A stretch of 64,000 bases of DNA from Flaviramulus multivorans (lineage in GTDB: Bacteria; Bacteroidota; Bacteroidia; Flavobacteriales; Flavobacteriaceae). The notes under the pieces are model-generated. The model searched no databases, was not told the DNA's origin, and saw nothing but the letters and a program-made list of their open reading frames with translations. This document shows, in pieces, positions 25,907 to 34,984 of this stretch. The position numbers were made by a program, and so were the translations under genes. Within the stretch, counting starts at the first letter, position 1. Each line of letters begins with the position of its first letter. Location of the stretch: positions 1 through 64,000 of the forward strand of contig NZ_JAKKDV010000008.1 of the NCBI RefSeq assembly GCF_021728415.1. The letters run 5' to 3'.

Positions 25907-25940
25907 CAAATATATATCTAGATGAAGACTCATGCACAAA
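25907..25940 (-). promoter_or_regulatory. Promoter of the small secreted protein gene
   Basis: On the minus strand, TTTG (25940-25937) and TATATTTG (25914-25907) are separated by 22 bp, slightly more than usual. It decides the start codon of the downstream gene. Confidence 0.5.
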
Positions 25941-26003
25941 AAATTAGTTGTAAACCGAGTATTTTCGATTATAAGGGAAGTGACATATTTGCATCGATGA
26001 ATA

Positions 26004-26036
26004 GTTGAAATACATCATTTTAAAGACGAAATACAC
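26004..26036. promoter_or_regulatory. Direct repeats GAAATACA with 21-bp period upstream of dapD
   Basis: TTGAAATACATC (from 26005) and ACGAAATACACA (from 26026) repeat with a 21-bp period. An inverted related word TGCATTTCATCGAT follows at 26043-26056. Paired 21-bp direct repeats are typical of dimeric response-regulator sites. The rest of the 272-bp gap (25938-26209) holds the dapD promoter. Confidence 0.35.
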
Positions 26037-26183
26037 AAAAAATGCATTTCATCGATTCAATTAATTCGCTTAAGGATAAAAAAGAAAAAAATTGAGGAAT
26101 AAAACTCAAATATTTGGTTCTTAATCGAAATATTAAATTAAGATATAATAGCTTTTCACTCTTCTTTTTTAATTGATACATAT

Positions 26184-26191
26184 TATATTTG
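26184..26191 (+). promoter_or_regulatory. -7 box of the dapD promoter
   Basis: TATATTTG followed by CTCAAAA, 18 nt before the dapD ATG. The -33 element is not clear. Confidence 0.55.
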
Positions 26192-26209
26192 CTCAAAATT
26201 TAAATACCG

Positions 26210-27025
26210 ATGACAGAATTACAAGAAATCATAGAAAAAGCGTGGGATAACAGAGATTTATTAAAAGAAGAAAAAACAACTTCTGCTATAAGAAAGGTAG
26301 TAGATTTACTAGATAAGGGTGAATTACGTGTTGCTGAGCCTATTGAAGGGGGATGGCAAGTAAATGAATGGGTAAAAAAAGGAGTTGTTCTATATTTTCC
26401 AATACAAAAAATGGAAACTATTGAATGCGGACCGTTAGAGTTCCATGATAAAATCCCTTTAAAAACTGGATATGCTGAAAAAGGTATTCGTGTGGTACCT
26501 CATGCAGTTGCTAGACATGGCGCTTATATTTCTGCTGGAACAATTTTAATGCCTAGTTATGTAAATATTGGAGCTTATGTAGATGAAGGTACTATGGTAG
26601 ATACTTGGGCTACTGTAGGTAGTTGTGCTCAAATTGGTAAAAACGTACATCTTTCTGGTGGTGTTGGTATTGGTGGTGTTTTAGAGCCGTTGCAAGCAGC
26701 TCCTGTAATTATAGAAGATGATGCTTTTATAGGATCTCGTTGTATTGTGGTTGAAGGTGTTCGTGTGGAAAAAGAAGCAGTTTTAGGTGCTGGCGTTACT
26801 TTAACGATGAGTACTAAAATTATCGATGTAACTGGTAAAGAACCTATTGAATATAAAGGTCGTGTACCTGCACGTTCAGTGGTTATTCCTGGAAGTTATG
26901 CTAAAGAATTTCCTTCAGGAAACTACAATGTACCATGTGCATTAATTATTGGTAAGCGTAAAGAAAGTACCAATAAAAAAACATCGCTTAACGATGCGCT
27001 TCGTGAGCATAGTGTAGCTGTATAG
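26210..27025 (+). CDS. dapD: 2,3,4,5-tetrahydropyridine-2,6-dicarboxylate N-succinyltransferase
   Basis: Succinylates tetrahydrodipicolinate in the lysine/diaminopimelate pathway. The 271 residues match the family. A helical N-terminal domain (ELQEIIEKAWDNRDLL) is followed by the left-handed beta-helix with hexapeptide repeats (AYISAGTILMPSYVNIGAYVD, SGGVGIGGVLEPLQAAPVII) and the C-terminal RVPARSVVIPGSY. Its presence implies the succinylase branch, and lysA (54673) completes the route to lysine. Confidence 0.96.
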   Translation: MTELQEIIEKAWDNRDLLKEEKTTSAIRKVVDLLDKGELRVAEPIEGGWQVNEWVKKGVVLYFPIQKMETIECGPLEFHDKIPLKTGYAEKGIRVVPHAVARHGAYISAGTILMPSYVNIGAYVDEGTMVDTWATVGSCAQIGKNVHLSGGVGIGGVLEPLQAAPVIIEDDAFIGSRCIVVEGVRVEKEAVLGAGVTLTMSTKIIDVTGKEPIEYKGRVPARSVVIPGSYAKEFPSGNYNVPCALIIGKRKESTNKKTSLNDALREHSVAV

Positions 27026-27066
27026 GTTATTACAAATTCACTGTATAAAATAATAACTCTTAGAGT

Positions 27067-28125
27067 TTGAAAATTTTAATTATACAACAAAAAATGATTG
27101 GTGATGTGCTTACAAGCAGTATTTTGTTTGAAGCACTTCGCCAAAAATACCCTAAAGCCCAATTAGATTATTTAATTAATAATCACACTTACCCTGTTGT
27201 ACAAAACAATCCATTTATAGATAATTTCATTTTTTTTACTGAGAAAGAAGCATCTAGCAAAACAGCTCTTTTTAAACTCGGAAAAACGGTTAGAAATAAA
27301 AAGTACGATGTAGTTATTGATATTTATTCTAAGTTTTCAAGCAACTTAATAACACTACTTTCTGTTGCGAAAACTAAAATTTCGAAATATAAGTGGTACA
27401 CATCGTTTATATACTCTCAAACCTTTAAGGAATTAAAAAGACCTAAAACCACTGCGGGTTTAGCTATTGAAAACAGATTGCGATTGTTAGAACCAATTTT
27501 AAATGAAAATTCTCAAATCTTTCAACCTAAAATTTATTTAACCAGTGACGAAATTGAAAATTCAAAACAGTTATTATTAAACCATAATATTGATTTGAAT
27601 TCGAAATTAATTATGATAAGTGTTTTAGGAAGTAGCGAAAACAAAACATATCCACTTCCTTATATGGCTGAAATTATTGACGCAATAGTTGAAGAAACTA
27701 AAGCACAAATTTTATTCAATTATATACCAAACCAAAAAAACAAAGCTAAAGAGGTATACGATTTATGTAAAATAGAAACTCAAAAACACATATTTTACGA
27801 TGTTTTTGGAAACGGTTTAAGAGAGTTTCTTGCTATAACAAAACACTGTATTGCACTTATTGGTAATGAAGGTGGTGCCGTAAATATGGCTAAAGCTTTG
27901 GACATTCCAACATTTACTGTTTTTTCACCATGGATTTTAAAAGAAGCTTGGAATATGTTTGAGGATGGAAAAACTCATGTTTCGATTCATTTAAAAGATA
28001 CAAATCCTGAACTTTACAGCACTAAATCTGTTAAAGACATGAAAACAGATTCCAAAGAATTATACCATTCCTTTAAACCCAATTTAGTTATTCCAAAACT
28101 TAAATCTTTTTTAAAAGGACTTTAG
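27067..28125 (+). CDS. Glycosyltransferase family 9 (heptosyltransferase-like)
   Basis: A 352-residue GT-B enzyme of the ADP-heptose:LPS heptosyltransferase family, probably acting on the inner core of lipopolysaccharide at the cytoplasmic face. The translation start is a TTG: MKILIIQQKMIGDVLTSSIL is the conserved N-terminus, and no ATG precedes the motif. The C-terminal donor-binding part has LIGNEGGAVNMAKALDIPTFTVF. It converges on the following GT2 gene with a 4-bp overlap and lies 41 bp after dapD. Confidence 0.9.
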   Translation: MKILIIQQKMIGDVLTSSILFEALRQKYPKAQLDYLINNHTYPVVQNNPFIDNFIFFTEKEASSKTALFKLGKTVRNKKYDVVIDIYSKFSSNLITLLSVAKTKISKYKWYTSFIYSQTFKELKRPKTTAGLAIENRLRLLEPILNENSQIFQPKIYLTSDEIENSKQLLLNHNIDLNSKLIMISVLGSSENKTYPLPYMAEIIDAIVEETKAQILFNYIPNQKNKAKEVYDLCKIETQKHIFYDVFGNGLREFLAITKHCIALIGNEGGAVNMAKALDIPTFTVFSPWILKEAWNMFEDGKTHVSIHLKDTNPELYSTKSVKDMKTDSKELYHSFKPNLVIPKLKSFLKGL

Positions 28126-28946
28126 TTACTTCTTTCAATTCCAAAAGGCGTTCTTATAACCTTTTCGTTTTTTGTAGTTTCTCGGATTTTCTTGTTTTTT
28201 TCAATCATTTCTGGTTTTACATAACCCCTTTCATGATCTAAATGCAAACAAATGGCACTATAGCGTATTTGTTTTGCTTTTATGCCCATATTAAAAAGAC
28301 GTTCTCCTAATTCCCTGTCTTCACCACCATATTGCATACGTTCGTCATATCCATTTATCTCCAAAATATCTTTCTTCCAACCTGATGCATTATGCCCATT
28401 CCAAGTTGCCCTTGTTGGCGTAAACCTATTTAAAAGTTTTTGTTTAATGCCTTTTGCAGTAATCTTGTTACTTTTAAATGAGTTTTTTAATCCGTGCTTT
28501 TTTAACCAATCAATATCAAAACAATCTTGATTTTTTATATCGTCTTTAGAAATTATTTTGCTAATCACCATGGGCAACTTAAAATAGCCTCCTGATAGAA
28601 AATAACCTTGCTCTCGGTTATCGATGTGAGTTTGAATAAAATCAGCTCGCGCCACACAATCTCCATCAGTATAAAGCAAGTAGTCCGATTTTCCTGCTAC
28701 GGTAGCTTTGTTAAGGATTATTGTTTTTTGAAACCCATTATCCTCGTGCCATATATGTTGAACAGGATAAGAAACTTCCTTTTGTATATTTTGTATTAGC
28801 TCTTTAGTTGTTTCATCAGAGCCATCATCAGCAATTACAACTTCAAAATTTTTAAATGTTTGAAACTCGTAACTCCAAAGCACTTTTTCTAGCCATTCTG
28901 GGTTATTATAAGTACTAATAATAACTGAAACTTCTGTTTTATTCAT
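28122..28946 (-). CDS. Glycosyltransferase family 2
   Basis: The start is placed at MNKTEVSVIISTYNN (28946); nine further in-frame residues upstream are unlike the family. The 274-residue GT-A enzyme has VIADDGSDETTKELI, the DxD-type LLYTDGDCVARADFI, and the C-terminal galactosyltransferase-like GYDERMQYGGEDRELGERLFNMG. The sugar is unknown. It is part of the surface-glycan cluster and diverges from the next GT2 gene. Confidence 0.88.
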   Translation of the reverse strand: MNKTEVSVIISTYNNPEWLEKVLWSYEFQTFKNFEVVIADDGSDETTKELIQNIQKEVSYPVQHIWHEDNGFQKTIILNKATVAGKSDYLLYTDGDCVARADFIQTHIDNREQGYFLSGGYFKLPMVISKIISKDDIKNQDCFDIDWLKKHGLKNSFKSNKITAKGIKQKLLNRFTPTRATWNGHNASGWKKDILEINGYDERMQYGGEDRELGERLFNMGIKAKQIRYSAICLHLDHERGYVKPEMIEKNKKIRETTKNEKVIRTPFGIERSN

Positions 28947-28989
28947 TGGTATAAAATTAACTATTTTTACCAAAATTTTGAGATTTTAA

Positions 28990-29751
28990 ATGATTAAACT
29001 GTCCGGTGTTATAATTACCTATAACGAAGAACGAAATATTGAAAAATGTTTACAATCTTTAGTTAATGTTGTTGACGAAATTGTTGTTTTAGATTCCTTT
29101 TCGACTGATAATACTAAAGCTATTTGTTCTAAATACAAAGTAAAGTTCTTTGAACAAACGTTTTTAGGTTATGTTGAGCAAAAAAACTTTGCTTTAACAC
29201 TAGCTTCTCATAATTATATTGTGTCTCTTGATGGCGATGAAGCCCTTTCCGAAGCACTTCAGCAGTCTATTATAAATTTAAAAACCAGTTGGAAGTTAGA
29301 TGGGTATTTCGCTAACAGATTTAATAACTTTTGTGGTCAATGGATAAAATATTCTGATTGGTATCCTAATAAAAAACTACGTGTATTTGATAGAAGAAAG
29401 GCTGAATGGAAAGGGATTAATCCACACGACCGTATAGAGATTCAAAATAGTACAGCAACAATTGGGCATTTAAAAGGTGATATTTTACATTGGACTTATC
29501 AAACCTACTCTGAATTTAATTTAAAAACCGAACATTTTTCTACTATTTCAGCTAAAGCGTACTATGACTTGGGAAAAACTGCTCCTATTTGGAAAATTGC
29601 ATTTAACCCTACATGGGCATTTTTTAAAGCCTATTTTTTAAGATTAGGTTTTCTTGATGGTTTAAATGGTTTCGTAATTTGCGCACAAACTGCCAATATT
29701 ACGTTTTTAAAATATACCAAACTACGTGAATTAATAAAACAAAACAGTTAG
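28990..29751 (+). CDS. Glycosyltransferase family 2, KdtX/WaaE-like
   Basis: A 253-residue enzyme: LSGVIITYNEERNIEKCL and VDEIVVLDSFSTDNTKAI at the N-terminus, the DGD motif in SLDGDEALSE, then SDWYPNKKLRVFDRRKAEW and HDRIEI. This is the layout of LPS-core beta-1,4-glucosyltransferases (WaaE/KdtX). A hydrophobic C-terminal stretch (PTWAFFKAYFLRLGFLDGL) suggests membrane association. Confidence 0.9.
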   Translation: MIKLSGVIITYNEERNIEKCLQSLVNVVDEIVVLDSFSTDNTKAICSKYKVKFFEQTFLGYVEQKNFALTLASHNYIVSLDGDEALSEALQQSIINLKTSWKLDGYFANRFNNFCGQWIKYSDWYPNKKLRVFDRRKAEWKGINPHDRIEIQNSTATIGHLKGDILHWTYQTYSEFNLKTEHFSTISAKAYYDLGKTAPIWKIAFNPTWAFFKAYFLRLGFLDGLNGFVICAQTANITFLKYTKLRELIKQNS

Positions 29752-29759
29752 TTCGGTTT

Positions 29760-30515
29760 CTAAAACTTTAGTTTCTTTTTTAACCTTCGTTTTCGATGGT
29801 ATTTTTCTTGAAAAGCCTCTGTTTCTTGCCACATTAAATTGAAAACTTTATTATAATTTTCTCCAATACATTTTGCATATTCATCGCTCATTACTTCAAT
29901 CATAGATTTATGAATGGTGAGTTTTGAAAAGTTTTTGATGCGCGTTTCAAAATCTAATGGTTTAAACTCCATTCGGTTCAAATCCACCAAATAAAACCTA
30001 TAATCGCCATTATTTAGCTGAATAAGTGTATTTCCAGGAGAATGATCTAAAAAATGAATCTCCCTTTCGTGAAGTTGAAAAGTAAACCTCGTAAATGCCC
30101 TAAGTATAGCTTCGTGGTTAGTATAACTTAAATCTGTAGTAAGTTCTCTATAAGTTAAATCGCAAGCTTGCTGTTCACTTATATAGTAACTCTTTTTGAA
30201 TAAAAATGGTGTTTTAAATTCGTAATAAGCTATTGGTTTTGGTGTGCCTATGTTTAAGTCTACGAGTTTATTGGCATACTCAAAAGAGCGTTGTGCTTTG
30301 CTTTTTCTAAAAAATTTATAAGCTATTTGGTTAACAATGTTAGGCACTCTAAAAGACTTAACGTTAACCTTTTTATCATCTAACTTAAATAGTTTTAATG
30401 AGTTTCTATCTTGGTTACCAAAGTTTTCACCTTTAGTATCAAAATTTAGTATAATATCATCTAAAAAGTTAGATTTAGATTTAAAATCCTTATGAATTAC
30501 TTTGTTACTTTTCAT
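29760..30515 (-). CDS. Lipopolysaccharide kinase (Kdo/WaaP) family protein
   Basis: The start is placed at MKSNKVIHKDFKSK (30515), leaving an 11-bp overlap with the methyltransferase gene; the longer frame to 30548 would add a hydrophobic stretch inside that gene. About 251 residues with a protein-kinase-like fold: FLDHSPGNTLIQLN contains the catalytic D-x4-N pattern, and YLVDLNRMEF the metal-binding D of a DFG-like motif. It probably phosphorylates Kdo or a core sugar, in line with the surrounding glycosyltransferases. Confidence 0.85.
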   Translation of the reverse strand: MKSNKVIHKDFKSKSNFLDDIILNFDTKGENFGNQDRNSLKLFKLDDKKVNVKSFRVPNIVNQIAYKFFRKSKAQRSFEYANKLVDLNIGTPKPIAYYEFKTPFLFKKSYYISEQQACDLTYRELTTDLSYTNHEAILRAFTRFTFQLHEREIHFLDHSPGNTLIQLNNGDYRFYLVDLNRMEFKPLDFETRIKNFSKLTIHKSMIEVMSDEYAKCIGENYNKVFNLMWQETEAFQEKYHRKRRLKKKLKF

Positions 30516-31158
30516 CAGCAATTTTAGCCACAGTAGCAAATTGAACATACTGCATATCTAATTGAGTAAAAAATGTTAGTAGATGAAATAAATAAGGTTT
30601 TATTGACTTACTTTTATTTATCCCGATATGTTTTACTACTTCAAAACCTAATTCTTCATACATTCTTTTAATACTTTTCTTGGTAAAAAATCTTAGATGA
30701 GTTCTATCCATAACACCATAATCTTCATATCTCCAATCTTTGTTAATTAATAAGCGCATAAAAGTTTTATAAAATCGCACATTTGGTAAGGAGCTAATAA
30801 CAATACCGCCATTTGATAATTTTTTCTTCAAAATTTCTAAAACCCAATACGGATCAACTAAATGCTCAAGCACATCATTGCAATAAATAACGTCAAAATA
30901 ATTATCAGGAAGACTTTCAACAAAATCTTCACACTTCCCTATATAAACATTGTCCAACTTTTTATGCGCCTCCACACCATGAGTTTTCATATATTCAATA
31001 CCCCAAACCTCGGCTTTATTTTTTTCTTTTATAATTTCCGCAAAAGCACCATTACCACAGCCTACATCTAAAACACGCTTAGCATCATTTGGTAAAAACT
31101 GAAGCATTTCTAAGCGAACATTATCATAATATCCCTTAGGTTTATTTTCGTAATCCAT
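30505..31158 (-). CDS. Class I SAM-dependent methyltransferase
   Basis: A 217-residue Methyltransf_11/23-type enzyme: AKRVLDVGCGNGAFAEII is the SAM-binding motif I, WGIEYMKTHG motif II, and YFDVIYCNDVLEHLVDPY motif III/post. RTHLRFFTKKSIKRMYEELGF is frequent in methyltransferases of polysaccharide clusters. The substrate is unknown. It is translationally overlapped with the WaaP-like gene. Confidence 0.9.
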   Translation of the reverse strand: MDYENKPKGYYDNVRLEMLQFLPNDAKRVLDVGCGNGAFAEIIKEKNKAEVWGIEYMKTHGVEAHKKLDNVYIGKCEDFVESLPDNYFDVIYCNDVLEHLVDPYWVLEILKKKLSNGGIVISSLPNVRFYKTFMRLLINKDWRYEDYGVMDRTHLRFFTKKSIKRMYEELGFEVVKHIGINKSKSIKPYLFHLLTFFTQLDMQYVQFATVAKIADEK

Positions 31159-31246
31159 TCTTCAAAAATAGGAAATTTAAAGTCACTCTTTTAAACTATT
31201 AACCATTTAATAAAAATTACATTAATTTGCATTCAAATACATATAT

Positions 31247-32044
31247 ATGCCTTCCTATCCTAAAAGCACCTTAGTAACTCCAACCTATAATTGGCCAGAA
31301 GCTTTAGAGCTTTTATTATTAAGTATAAAAAATCAGTCTCATTTACCTAATGAAGTTATTATAGCTGATGATGGCTCAAAAAAAGAAACAGAAAGGTTAA
31401 TAAAAAATTTTCAAGAAAATTTTCCAGTTCCTTTACATCACGTTTGGCACGAGGACATAAAAAACAGAAAACCTGCCATAATGAACAAAGCTATTGCTAA
31501 GGCTAAACATGAGTATATTATTGAAATTGATGGCGATATTATAATGCATAAAGATTTTGTGAAAGACCATTTAAGAATGGCAAAAAAAAATATGTTCTTA
31601 TATGGTAGCAGAGTAAATATTCAAGAAAATCATTTGGAAGATTTGTTTGATAAAAAACAAACGTCCTTTAATTTTTTCTCTAAAGGCATTAAAAAACGAG
31701 GTAGAACGCTTAGAATTCCTTTACTTTCTAATCTGTATAAAGAAGAAGATTCTAGGTCATCAAAATTAAGAGGTTGTAATATGTCATTTTGGAGAGCAGA
31801 CTTTATAAAAGTTAATGGTTTTAACGAAAATTTAGTAGGTTGGGGAATTGATGATAGCGAAATGATTCAGCGCTTATTGAATATTGGTGTAAAAGGGAAG
31901 CGATTAAAATTTGGAGGAATTGTTTATCATATTTATCATAATGAACAGGATAAAAGCCATATAAATATTAATGAAATTATAGAAAAAGAAACCACCGAAA
32001 AGAAAATTACTTTTATTGAAAAAGGAATTAATCAATACCTCTAA
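31247..32044 (+). CDS. Glycosyltransferase family 2 with galactosyltransferase-like C-terminus
   Basis: A 265-residue GT-A enzyme: STLVTPTYNWPEALELLL, VIIADDGSKKETERLI, the DGD motif in YIIEIDGDIIMHKDFV, and the C-terminal GWGIDDSEMIQRLLNIGVKG, which binds the acceptor in chondroitin-polymerase-like enzymes. It resembles the gene at 28122 in layout, probably an old duplication. The next GT2 gene starts 2 bp after it. Confidence 0.9.
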   Translation: MPSYPKSTLVTPTYNWPEALELLLLSIKNQSHLPNEVIIADDGSKKETERLIKNFQENFPVPLHHVWHEDIKNRKPAIMNKAIAKAKHEYIIEIDGDIIMHKDFVKDHLRMAKKNMFLYGSRVNIQENHLEDLFDKKQTSFNFFSKGIKKRGRTLRIPLLSNLYKEEDSRSSKLRGCNMSFWRADFIKVNGFNENLVGWGIDDSEMIQRLLNIGVKGKRLKFGGIVYHIYHNEQDKSHININEIIEKETTEKKITFIEKGINQYL

Positions 32045-32046
32045 GA

Positions 32047-32976
32047 ATGGCATTTGATGTATCAATAATCATAATCAACTATAATACGACGGACTATACT
32101 ATTAACTGTATAGAATCTATTTTTAAGCACACAACAAACGAAATAAATTGTGAGTATTTAATTATTGATAATGGCTCTGAAGCTGAAAGCTTTCATAGTT
32201 TAAAAAAGTATATCAATACAGTTTCCCAACAAAATGCTATAAAACTAATTAGAAGTCACATTAACACTGGTTTTGGTGGTGGAAATATGATTGGTGTTAA
32301 TGAAGCTACTGGCAAGTATTTAGCTTTTATAAATAACGATGTTTTGTTTAAGAATGATTGTTTAAGGATCCTTAAAAACTTTATGGACACAAACAAAAAT
32401 GTTGGTGTTTGTGGTCCGCAGGCCTTTAAAGAAAATGGAGATATTTTACCTACTATAGATCATTTTGCGTCACTTGGAAGAGAGTTATTGGGCAGAAAAG
32501 TTTTAGAAATAGTAAATTCACAAAAATATCCTAAACGTAAAAAAACATATAACCAACCTCAAAAAGGACAATTTGTAGCCGGAAGTTTTATGTTTTTTAA
32601 TGCAAACAATTTTAATAGCATTGGTGGTTTTGACACTAATATATTTTTATATCATGAAGAGACAGACGTTTGTAAGCGTCTAACAAAACTAAACAAAGAA
32701 GCTTTTTTAGTACCTGAAGCACAGTTTATTCATTTTCATGGTGCTAGTACTCCCAAATCCGTCGCTTTAAAAATCGAATTAAAAATCTCTCTACTTTATG
32801 TGATACGAAAGCATTACGGGCTAATTTCATTTTTCATATTGTTACTATATTTACAATTAAAATATTTTTTAAGTAGTTTATTCAAACCAAAAAACTGGCC
32901 TGTATTTATCGCTTTAATTAAACAAGTACCTTTATCTATTTCATTAAAACATAAACAACAAATTCATCGTTTATAA
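32047..32976 (+). CDS. Glycosyltransferase family 2, rhamnosyltransferase-like
   Basis: A 309-residue enzyme: VSIIIINYNTTDYTINCIESI, NTGFGGGNMIGVNEATGKYLAFINND (the NND replaces DxD, as in rhamnosyltransferases), FVAGSFMFF and FLYHEETDVCKRL. The C-terminus has a hydrophobic helix pair (LISFFILLLYLQLKYFL). It is the last glycosyltransferase of the cluster; tsaC starts 2 bp later. Confidence 0.9.
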   Translation: MAFDVSIIIINYNTTDYTINCIESIFKHTTNEINCEYLIIDNGSEAESFHSLKKYINTVSQQNAIKLIRSHINTGFGGGNMIGVNEATGKYLAFINNDVLFKNDCLRILKNFMDTNKNVGVCGPQAFKENGDILPTIDHFASLGRELLGRKVLEIVNSQKYPKRKKTYNQPQKGQFVAGSFMFFNANNFNSIGGFDTNIFLYHEETDVCKRLTKLNKEAFLVPEAQFIHFHGASTPKSVALKIELKISLLYVIRKHYGLISFFILLLYLQLKYFLSSLFKPKNWPVFIALIKQVPLSISLKHKQQIHRL

Positions 32977-32978
32977 CA

Positions 32979-33539
32979 ATGCAAACAGAAATTAACAACG
33001 CCTTAAAAGTGCTAAAAGAAGGTGGACTTATACTCTACCCTACCGATACCGTTTGGGGTATTGGTTGCGATGCCTCTAACCCTGATGCCGTGAAAAGAGT
33101 ATATCAATTAAAACAACGAGTTGATAGTAAGGCTTTAATTTGCTTGGTAGCAGATGATAGAATGCTAAAAAAATATGTAAAACAAGTACCTGAAACGGCA
33201 TTAAATATTATTGAAGTTACCAATAAACCTACAACCATTATTTATGACGAAGCCCAAAATTTAGCAAATAATTTAATTGCAGATGATGGTTCTATTGCCA
33301 TAAGAATTCCGGACGATGATTTCTGCTATTGGCTTTCAAGAAAATTTAATGGCGCCATTGTTTCTACATCAGCAAATATCAGTGGGCAACCCACACCAAA
33401 ATCCTTTAAAGAAATAGCTTCAGAGGTTTTAAAAGGTGTAGACTATGTTGTAAATTTGCAAAAGGAAAAAATCTGTGACAAACCATCTTCAATTATTAAG
33501 CTAACAAACGATGGTATTGTTACGATTATTAGAGAGTAA
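32979..33539 (+). CDS. tsaC: L-threonylcarbamoyladenylate synthase (Sua5/YciO/YrdC family)
   Basis: Makes threonylcarbamoyl-AMP for the t6A modification of ANN-decoding tRNAs. The 186 residues contain LILYPTDTVWGIGCDASN, SKALICLV, KPTTIIYD and the signature FNGAIVSTSANISGQPTP. It is a single-domain form without the Sua5 C-terminal domain. It is co-directional with the CCA-adding enzyme, so two tRNA-maturation genes are adjacent. Confidence 0.9.
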   Translation: MQTEINNALKVLKEGGLILYPTDTVWGIGCDASNPDAVKRVYQLKQRVDSKALICLVADDRMLKKYVKQVPETALNIIEVTNKPTTIIYDEAQNLANNLIADDGSIAIRIPDDDFCYWLSRKFNGAIVSTSANISGQPTPKSFKEIASEVLKGVDYVVNLQKEKICDKPSSIIKLTNDGIVTIIRE

Positions 33540-33547
33540 AATCTCAA

Positions 33548-34984
33548 ATGTCATTCATGAATTACAAAGAAGCCCTTCAGCATAATATCTTCAAAATAAT
33601 TTCTAAATCTGCTGCTCAATTAGATATAGAAAGCTATGTTATTGGTGGTTTTGTGCGTGATTTTATTTTAAATCGAGGTAATGCAAAAGATATTGATGTG
33701 GTTGCAATTGGTGATGGCATCCAAATAGCGCAACAAGTTGCTAAAAATCTTCCTAACAAACCCAAAGTTCAGGTTTTTAAAACATACGGTACTGCCATGT
33801 TGCGTTATGATGATATTGAGATTGAGTTTGTTGGTGCTCGCAAAGAATCTTATACTGAGGATAGCAGAAATCCATCCGTTGAAAATGGAACACTTGAAGA
33901 TGACCAAAACCGACGGGACTTTACAATAAATGCACTAGCATTAAACTTAAGTGAAGCAAATTTTGGAGACTTGCTTGACCCTTTTCATGGTATAAAAGAT
34001 TTAGAAAACTCTTTAATAAGAACGCCATTAAACCCAGATATTACATACAGTGACGACCCTTTACGGATGATGCGAGCAATAAGATTTGCAACACAATTAA
34101 ATTTTAAAATTGAAGAAGCTTCTTTAAAGGCTATATCAAAAAATTGTGAACGTATTAAAATTATAACCGAAGAGCGTATTGTTACTGAACTTAATAAAAT
34201 TCTTGAAAGCGAAAAGCCTTCTATTGGTTTTTTACTCTTAGAAAAAACGGGGTTACTCAAATATATATTGCCTGAATTAATTGCTCTAAAAGGTATTGAT
34301 GAAGTTGAAGGTCAACGTCATAAGGATAATTTCTATCACACCTTAGAGGTGGTTGATAATATTTCAAAAAACACCGATAATCTTTGGCTACGTTGGGCAG
34401 CATTGCTTCATGATATAGGAAAAGCACCCACAAAAAAGTTTAGCAAAAAAGTAGGTTGGACCTTTCATGGACATGAATTTGAAGGCTCAAAAATGGTATT
34501 TCAATTATTCAAAAGACTTAAAATGCCATTGAATGATAAAATGAAGTTTGTTCAAAAAATGGTGTTGATGAGCTCTAGACCTATAGTTCTAGCTAATGAA
34601 GAAGTTACCGATTCTGCAGTACGTCGGTTAGTGTTCGATGCGGGAGATTATGTAGACGATTTAATGACGCTTTGTGAAGCAGATATAACCACAAAAAATC
34701 CGAAAAAATTTAAGAAATACCATAACAATTTTAAAATTGTTCGAGATAAAATTGTTGAAGTTGAAGAGCGCGACCATGTTAGAAATTTTCAGCCACCAAT
34801 TTCTGGTGAAGAAATTATGCAAACATTCAATATCAAGCCTTCAAGAGAAATAGGTATGATAAAAGAATCTATTAAGGAAGCTATTTTAGAAGGAGATATT
34901 CCCAACGAATATGAGGCTGCATATCAACTCATGTTAAAGGAAGGCAAACGTTTAGGTTTAAAAGTAACAGAACAAAATGATTAA
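33548..34984 (+). CDS. CCA-adding / tRNA nucleotidyltransferase with HD domain
   Basis: A 478-residue class II polymerase-beta-type nucleotidyltransferase. SYVIGGFVRDFILNRG and KDIDVVAIG contain the catalytic acidic residues, RRDFTINALALNL the RRD motif, and DPLRMMRAIRFATQL follows. An HD domain (WAALLHDIGKAPT) lies in the C-terminal half. No CCA is encoded in the two tRNAs of this window, consistent with need for this enzyme. It overlaps the GNAT gene by 8 bp. Confidence 0.92.
   Translation: MSFMNYKEALQHNIFKIISKSAAQLDIESYVIGGFVRDFILNRGNAKDIDVVAIGDGIQIAQQVAKNLPNKPKVQVFKTYGTAMLRYDDIEIEFVGARKESYTEDSRNPSVENGTLEDDQNRRDFTINALALNLSEANFGDLLDPFHGIKDLENSLIRTPLNPDITYSDDPLRMMRAIRFATQLNFKIEEASLKAISKNCERIKIITEERIVTELNKILESEKPSIGFLLLEKTGLLKYILPELIALKGIDEVEGQRHKDNFYHTLEVVDNISKNTDNLWLRWAALLHDIGKAPTKKFSKKVGWTFHGHEFEGSKMVFQLFKRLKMPLNDKMKFVQKMVLMSSRPIVLANEEVTDSAVRRLVFDAGDYVDDLMTLCEADITTKNPKKFKKYHNNFKIVRDKIVEVEERDHVRNFQPPISGEEIMQTFNIKPSREIGMIKESIKEAILEGDIPNEYEAAYQLMLKEGKRLGLKVTEQND

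Noticed and set aside
27067-33539. Glycosyltransferase cluster as a horizontally acquired island
   Set aside because: Base composition is like that of the neighbours, no integrase or att sites are seen, and it is joined tightly to housekeeping genes (dapD, tsaC).
33985-34260. 91-codon minus-strand frame inside the CCA-enzyme gene
   Set aside because: It lies wholly inside a well-supported gene and has no features of its own.
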